Source: Lingula anatina
Taxonomy: Eukaryota; Brachiopoda; Lingulata; Lingulida; Lingulidae
Assembly (NCBI RefSeq): GCF_001039355.2
Contig: NW_019775869.1
Location: forward strand, 505,268 to 569,267
Length of the DNA: 64,000 nucleotides
Direction of reading: 5' to 3'
Both the position numbers and the translations under genes were made by a program. This document shows, in pieces, positions 48,425-64,000 of this stretch. Below the pieces are notes generated by a model. It had not been told where the DNA came from, ran no database searches, and saw nothing but the letters and a program-made list of their open reading frames with translations. The number at the start of each line of letters is the position of its first letter. Position 1 is the first letter of the stretch.

Positions 48425-51400
48425 TCAGTCTCCCTTTTCAACCCAAGGATATACCAATTCTCCTAAAATGAGTCTTTTGCCAAACTTTGTCCATGTGTAA
48501 TACGATTCTGTTTTCTGCACATCCAGACGAAACATACTGTAAATCTTGGAGAAAGGAAGTTGAATCACCTACAAAGTAAAAGGGGTAAAACATAAATCAA
48601 TACAAATCCATCATGTTTTGTTATGTAATTTAATATAAAAAAAACAAAACAATGAAAAAATTAGTTATATTCACATCCCAATTGTAAGCCATTATCTTCC
48701 AATACTTTTGCCCCTGTCAGTCACTTTCACCAGGGAGTAACTGATTGAGGTAATTTAATTTTTAAGTTTTTGTAAAATAGATATAATTTTACAGAAAAGT
48801 TACTCACTGCACAAGTCAAATAAAGTGGGCCTTGGGAAATTTTGTTCAAAACTTCAAGGCAAATGTCACCTGGAAATGTACAAGCCATTTAAAACAAACT
48901 GCTTAGCTACTATACCAAATCATAATGCTTTTTGAAAAACTGTTTCAACCATTTTTAGAATATTTAAGAAACAATTTTTTCCTCAGAAAAAACAGTTACC
49001 ATTTAAATGGTAAACTAGCTGTTTGCTGTAACATTGTTATAACAAAGTTTCTGTTGTCAACTGTCTCTTACCAGCTATCTGTTCTGAATGGAATAATCTC
49101 AATATCACACTATATATTGGTAAACTGTTCACAAATCCAACAGTTTTGAAGAGTGTTCCTTGGAACGTAAGCACCAACAGCCTTAACTGAAATAAAAAAA
49201 ATAAACCATAATTGATGTAACAATTTACAAATGTTCAGTGAAATGATAGCTTGGCTTGGACGGTTGAAAATATACAGACTATGCTTTTTTTCAAATAAAT
49301 TCACCTATTTTCCCCTCAAATTTTATTATTTGCAGGAACAAAATCCAAGCATTTAGCTGGAAAACTTTGTAAGTGTAACGCACTTCCACTCCATTTGAAC
49401 ACAGATTACTTTGAGCATTTTGTTTATGACTTCAAGTTATTAAAATTCATACTGATCCTTTGGTTATAAATGATTAAAGGGATAACAGCTGTTCATTTTG
49501 GCCAAAATGAATTTTCCTGGGGTAAAAGACAATTTTCCCATACTTACCAGTGGTTAAAGAATCCATTTCGACATTCAAAGTTAGTCCTAGTTTTTTTTCT
49601 AAAAAGTTTGTTTTTTTGTAATATTCCAGAATAATTGTGTTAACCGCAGTTTTGGTGGTAAAACAGAATTTATTATACCATATATTTTAAGAGATTTACA
49701 ATGTATTTATTGTGAAATATAGCTATTATATGAACAGTTGTTATACCTTTAAAATATCTTAATGTTTTTTAATATTAAAAAACTTATTACACCCATTTCA
49801 CTATTACAATCATCTTGATTTTCACTACAAAAGAAAAAAACATCACTCTACTTACTGCTGTAAAGACCACATAGTACAGAGCAGTAGTAGGCAACAAAAA
49901 CAGGAGGATGGTGAACAGAAGAGTGCCAATAAACAGCTGGTCTACATCATATGAAGCTGAATCAACTCTGTGTCTCAAAACATTCCACTTCTTCCCTCTG
50001 AATAATCTCCAAAGTGAACCAAGGACAGAGACCTGCAGATTGTAAAGTCTGAAATAAAAGTGACCCCACTGAAATATATATATATATATTTTTTTTTTTT
50101 TTTGTTGGTTTATTCAAAAAATTTACATTACAAAGCCAGAGTCTAAATCTTTTTAAGTCCCAAATAAATAATAACAAATGTCTTAATGGGCAAAGAAACA
50201 AACCAAAGTAAAAAATCTGAAGATACTGGTTTTTGTTGTCAGTAAATCATATAGACATACTTTGCAGCATAGACATAAAAACAATAGATATGAAGTGTTG
50301 CCATGGAGACCAGATCCCTCAGGAGACAAAGTTGTACTGTAAAGCCTAGACAGCCCATATATGAGATGAACAGCAAAACATGACTTAACACTGGCCTGAG
50401 CAGATTAAGGTAGCCTGAAATGAAATAATTTTTTTTTCAGAAAACTGGCTTCAAAACAAACTAANGCGACATGATTTTTTGCCCTTTTGGCCGCCCATAA
50501 TTTACAATGTATTTATTGTGAAATATAGCTATTATATGAACAGTTGTTATACCTTTAAAATATCTTAATGTTTTTTAATATTAAAAAACTTATTACACCC
50601 ATTTCACTATTACAATCATCTTGATTTTCACTACAAAAGAAAAAAACATCATTCTACTTACTGCTGTAAAGACCACATAGTACAGAGCAGTAGTAGGCAA
50701 CAAAAACAGGAGGATGGTGAACAGAAGAGTGCCAATAAACAGCTGGTCTACATCATATGAAGCTGAATCAACTCTGTGTCTCAAAACATTCCACTTCTTC
50801 CCTCTGAATAATCTCCAAAGTGAACCAAGGACAGAGACCTGCAGATTGTAAAGTCTGAAATAAAAGTGACCCCACTGAAATATATATATATATATATTTT
50901 GTTGGTTTATTCAAAAAATCTACATTACAAAGCCAGAGTCTAAATCTTTTTAAGTCCCAAATAAATAATAACAAATGTCTTAATGGGCAAAGAAACAAAC
51001 CAAAGTAAAAAATCTGAAGATACTGGTTTTTGTTGTCAGTAAATCATATAGACATACTTTGCAGCATAGACATAAAAACAATAGATATGAAGTGTTGCCA
51101 TGGAGACCAGATCCCTCAGGAGACAAAGTTGTACTGTAAAGCCTAGACAGCCCATATATGAGATGAACAGCAAAACATGACTTAACACTGGCCTGAGCAG
51201 ATTAAGGTAGCCTGAAATGAAATAATTTTTTTTAAAGAAAACTGGCTTCAAAACAAACTAACAACATCATAAATGAATTTCACAAACGGAATGATCAAAC
51301 ATACAGATTTACTGACCCGCTTTACCTTGATAAATAATTTACATCCAAAGCAATATTTCATGTAAAACATTTGTCCTCTTATTAATCATAACAAATTTAG

Positions 51401-53485
51401 TCTTACTAGTACCTACCTACAAATCAACACAATCTTTGTAAATAAATTCTTACCTGTCCAAAGAAAAATGTGATATAAAAAGAAGTTCCCTAGCAGCTGA
51501 TCTAACTGGCTGTTGAGTTTCAGACCTGCAGGAAAGCCCATCATCCACTTTAACAGAACATTCAGCTGCCTGCTCACATGCTAAAAGATAAAACATGCAT
51601 TTGAATTCAAATTTTTGTCACAAAACCCAACCACATCCCACCATACAGTTGCACAACCTAAAGAAATGCCAAAGGATACAGTTTCATATTTCTCGAAAAA
51701 TGTTATTTGAATGGCTATGTTTTGCGAAGTTTTAAAGCTCTGAGTGATTAAATTGGTTTATCTTTTGGCATGAGGTCTTTCTTTGAGTTGTATAAGAAAA
51801 CTAGTAGAAGTGGTTTATATGCATTTAAGGGAATCCATGCTCACTTCATTAATAACTTTAAGAAAAAATTTGTCTGAAATAAATTTTTTTTTCAGTTTTT
51901 TGTTTTTCTTTTTCTCTTTCTTCCTTGTATGGATAATCTGCACATTCACTATCTATTTTCTAGTCAAGAATGAATTTGCTTATAAAATCATATTTAATAA
52001 TAAATAAATTAATTAATTACATCAGCCTGTGTCATCATCCAGTTGGCTATTAAATCTGTTTGAGCACTGCTGGACATCCACATCATAAATAAGATGCCAA
52101 TGACAATGTCTAACAACAAAAGGCTGGCTATGTTCTGGACTCTGAAAATGTGAAAAAAGGGCACTTTACACTTACACCAAATTTAAATGGTTATAAAATA
52201 AAAAAAATGTCATTTTATAAATGAATCAATATTTATACTAGGCCTACATTAGTAACTTTTAAGTTACTAAAATTTAAAAATCTTAGAAGACATCATTACT
52301 TAAATATTATATATTTAAAAGAAACAAAAACAATTGAATTATCTATAGAACATGTTGTTCAATAATTTTAAATGTACAGTGTATGTTGGTTTATGACTCT
52401 ATCAGTATACTTAATATATTATTGACTTCATTTCATTTTTATTTTAAACTTTTCTGAATTGTTTTCCATACCTAAAGTGTGCACCTGATCCCTCTCCTGT
52501 GTCCATAACTGCTCGACAAAGTTGCCTGTACTTTAGCTTAATTTGGGTAACAGAAGCAAACAAGCTCAAAATGAAATCTGAAACTTTGTTCTGGAAAAAC
52601 CTAGAATAATAAGAAACAAATTAACAGCATTAAATATTTAAATGACAATAAAGAATTTGATTTGATTTACAAGATGATTTTAATTTTAAAAGTTTAATGT
52701 GAATTTGTCCTCTGAAAGTGACTCTCAGTATAAAATACCTCCTACAAAGATTTAGGCGAGCAGTGAAATCACTCTTCATATGTTCAAATGTAGTTCTAAA
52801 TTATAATCAATTTTAATAATCTTGTCAATTATAAATACCTTGAATTTCCTATCTTGCTTCCACATGCCACTACCAACAGAAGCAGTTTATGAAACACAGT
52901 CATTAAACTGAAAGTGGAAAAACTTTCCACTGGACCAGGTTCTATTAAATGTGTAAAACTTTCATATGTGTTGTGTTCCTTGATTCTAGAGTTTATTTCT
53001 TCAGAAGCCTCTTGGCGAGTTTTTAAACATTTCACCAAACATGCCAGAACTGTAGATTTCGATTCTTGGTAACAGTTAAACCTATCTCTAATACACATGG
53101 ATGCCAGCAGCAATGAAGCATCAAAAATGATAACTGTCACACATGTGAGGTGATTTGTGACCATAAAGTCTTCACTAACTGTACAAGTTGGAAGACCTGA
53201 AATTCCCTCTTCCAGTAATATCCAAATATCATTTCTCCCATCAACCTGAATATCGCCTTTCATCAGTGGATCCTCATTCAGTCTTTTCCACCTTCCAACA
53301 ACCCTCATGTTATCTTTCTTAGTTTTAATATCTTCGAAAAGATGTCCATTCCTGGCATTGTGCACAAGCCCAGTGATACAAACAAAGTTATTTTGTTTCA
53401 GGATAACACCAACAAGGTACCCTGGTGCTGACACCAAACACTGGCATGGTAAAAATAGCCTCAAGACATCCTGTTTTATTTCCAT
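48425..53485 (-). CDS. PIGQ: PIGQ (GPI1), GPI-GlcNAc transferase subunit Q
   Basis: Exons, minus strand: 52839-53485, 52472-52600, 52021-52141, 51454-51580, 51058-51211, 50662-50854, 49072-49186, 48808-48869, 48425-48568; 1692 nt, 563 residues, phases consistent. Exons 50261-50414 and 49856-50048 are extra allelic copies of exons 5 and 6. Diagnostic GPI1 blocks: RRLEH-equivalent region, [79 protein letters not shown] then [19 protein letters not shown]-like NSLPIYS, and C-terminal LGELVYPW. Several hydrophobic helices cross the ER membrane. Known: stabilises the PIG-A/C/H/P/Q/Y complex that makes GlcNAc-PI, the first step of GPI-anchor synthesis. Start is ATG 53483-53485; the exon is preceded by an acceptor, so a 5' exon exists upstream. 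Confidence 0.95.
49695..51261 (-). other. N-joined duplicate of PIGQ exons 5-6 (probable second haplotype)
   Basis: 49695-50464 and 50501-51261 match almost throughout (~760 bp). Differences are a few SNPs and a length change in the TA/T tract (50073-50102 versus 50880-50898). Between them are N (50465) and 35 unmatched bases. Both copies carry exon 5 (154 nt) and exon 6 (193 nt), each translating to the same conserved segment. PIGQ homologues have this segment once. Confidence 0.88.
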
Positions 53486-53757
53486 CTTACTGTAACCCTG
53501 CAAATAACCTAGAAATAGTCTAGAACATCAGGCATTTTATATGGAACAACAAAAGGAGAAACCTTTAAAAATCATCAGACATTTAAGTTGCTTCCAACTT
53601 TAAATGAAGGGGCAAAAGATATCAAGCACAAAGACACATAAAAAAGAAATAGAAACCGGGGGGGGGGGGGGTGCTCGGTGGGTTTGAGGGTTTGATTTTA
53701 CCGTAGGAGGCAGGATGCAAAGTTGCGAGATACATAAATTCAACAAGTTTTTTTTAC

Positions 53758-53894
53758 CTCCTTTAAGCAGTCCTTTGAAAGAAATATGTATAATATAAGG
53801 AAAAAAGTATTCCAGGGAGTTAAGCCCTTTGTGGCGTTTGGATCCTCCTCATCCTTTTCCAAGCAGATATCTAGAGCACCTGTTACTCGCAAAA
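53758..53894 (-). other. Possible upstream PIGQ exon (5' UTR or N-terminal extension)
   Basis: On the minus strand, bounded by acceptor CTACAAG and donor GGAG|GTAAAA. It is open in a frame phase-compatible with the PIGQ first coding exon, giving about 45 residues (VTGALDICLEKDEED...LSKDCLKE) then [13 protein letters not shown] relatives do not have this segment, so it is more likely untranslated or a chance ORF. Confidence 0.25.
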
Positions 53895-54098
53895 CTTGTA
53901 GGAGATAATAATAATTATTATTATTTGTAAAATATGAAAGTGATTTAAACTGGATTCTATAAACTGAGATAATGTATTTTAAACAGTAAAAAATTTGAAT
54001 ATTCATAATATTGTTAGTTCTTACAGCTAAATTCCTTTTCTATCTTAGCCATTTACTCTCTAACCCTATTGAATTCCAAACTGAGTTTAGTTTCGAAG
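53895..54098. promoter_or_regulatory. PIGQ/TBCD head-to-head promoter region
   Basis: PIGQ (minus) and TBCD (plus) initiate toward opposite sides of this short interval; the two start codons are 613 bp apart. No TATA box recognised. The shared regulatory role is inferred from spacing only. Confidence 0.4.

Positions 54099-64000
<9,902 letters not shown>

Overview
The window is nuclear DNA from an invertebrate animal. The genes are spliced with GT-AG introns, mostly 100-900 bp. The DNA is AT-rich, and all five proteins have clear animal orthologues. Phylum is not decided by the sequence. Two things suggest a highly heterozygous, probably marine animal: N-marked near-duplicates that differ by scattered, mostly synonymous SNPs, and many short intronic repeats. 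I rebuilt exons by joining splice sites whose phases agree and comparing the peptides with families I know; no database was searched.

Layout: (1) 1-3770, minus strand: a PLBD1-type phospholipase B-like lysosomal hydrolase, running off the left edge. (2) 5737-28768, plus strand: a giant HELZ2-like protein of about 3842 residues. It has N-terminal TPRs, five zinc modules each ending in a CCCH finger, a UPF1-type helicase, an RNB-type region, and a second UPF1-type helicase. It is head-to-head with PLBD1 across a short intergenic region. (3) 30416-38302, with a probable 5' exon near 43225, minus strand: ATF7IP, the SETDB1 cofactor, about 1198 residues, tail-to-tail with the HELZ2-like gene. (4) 38.3-48.4 kb: ATF7IP intron and promoter followed by gene-poor DNA holding MITEs and a cluster of TAGGCCTA-like palindromes. 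(5) 48425-53485, minus strand: PIGQ (GPI1), 563 residues, of the GPI-anchor GlcNAc transferase. (6) 54099-64000, plus strand: TBCD, tubulin cofactor D, 25 exons and about 838 residues before the right edge; head-to-head with PIGQ.

The main caution is assembly quality. At three places an N sits at the junction of a near-identical duplication: 12071-16097, 37821-38197 and 49695-51261. In each case splice phase and protein homology require only one copy. I read these as alleles joined end to end, not real duplications. A one-base frameshift in ATF7IP exon 2 (37555-37561) is probably of the same technical or allelic kind.

The most interesting biology is the HELZ2-like protein. Its RNB region keeps the family fold landmarks but has lost three of four catalytic aspartates and the catalytic arginine, and its second helicase has DDAE in place of a DEAG-type Walker B box. 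This suggests an RNA-binding, one-ATPase protein that is no longer an exonuclease. The gene lies between PLBD1 and ATF7IP, which are direct neighbours on human chromosome 12p13, so the window appears to keep an ancient gene neighbourhood.
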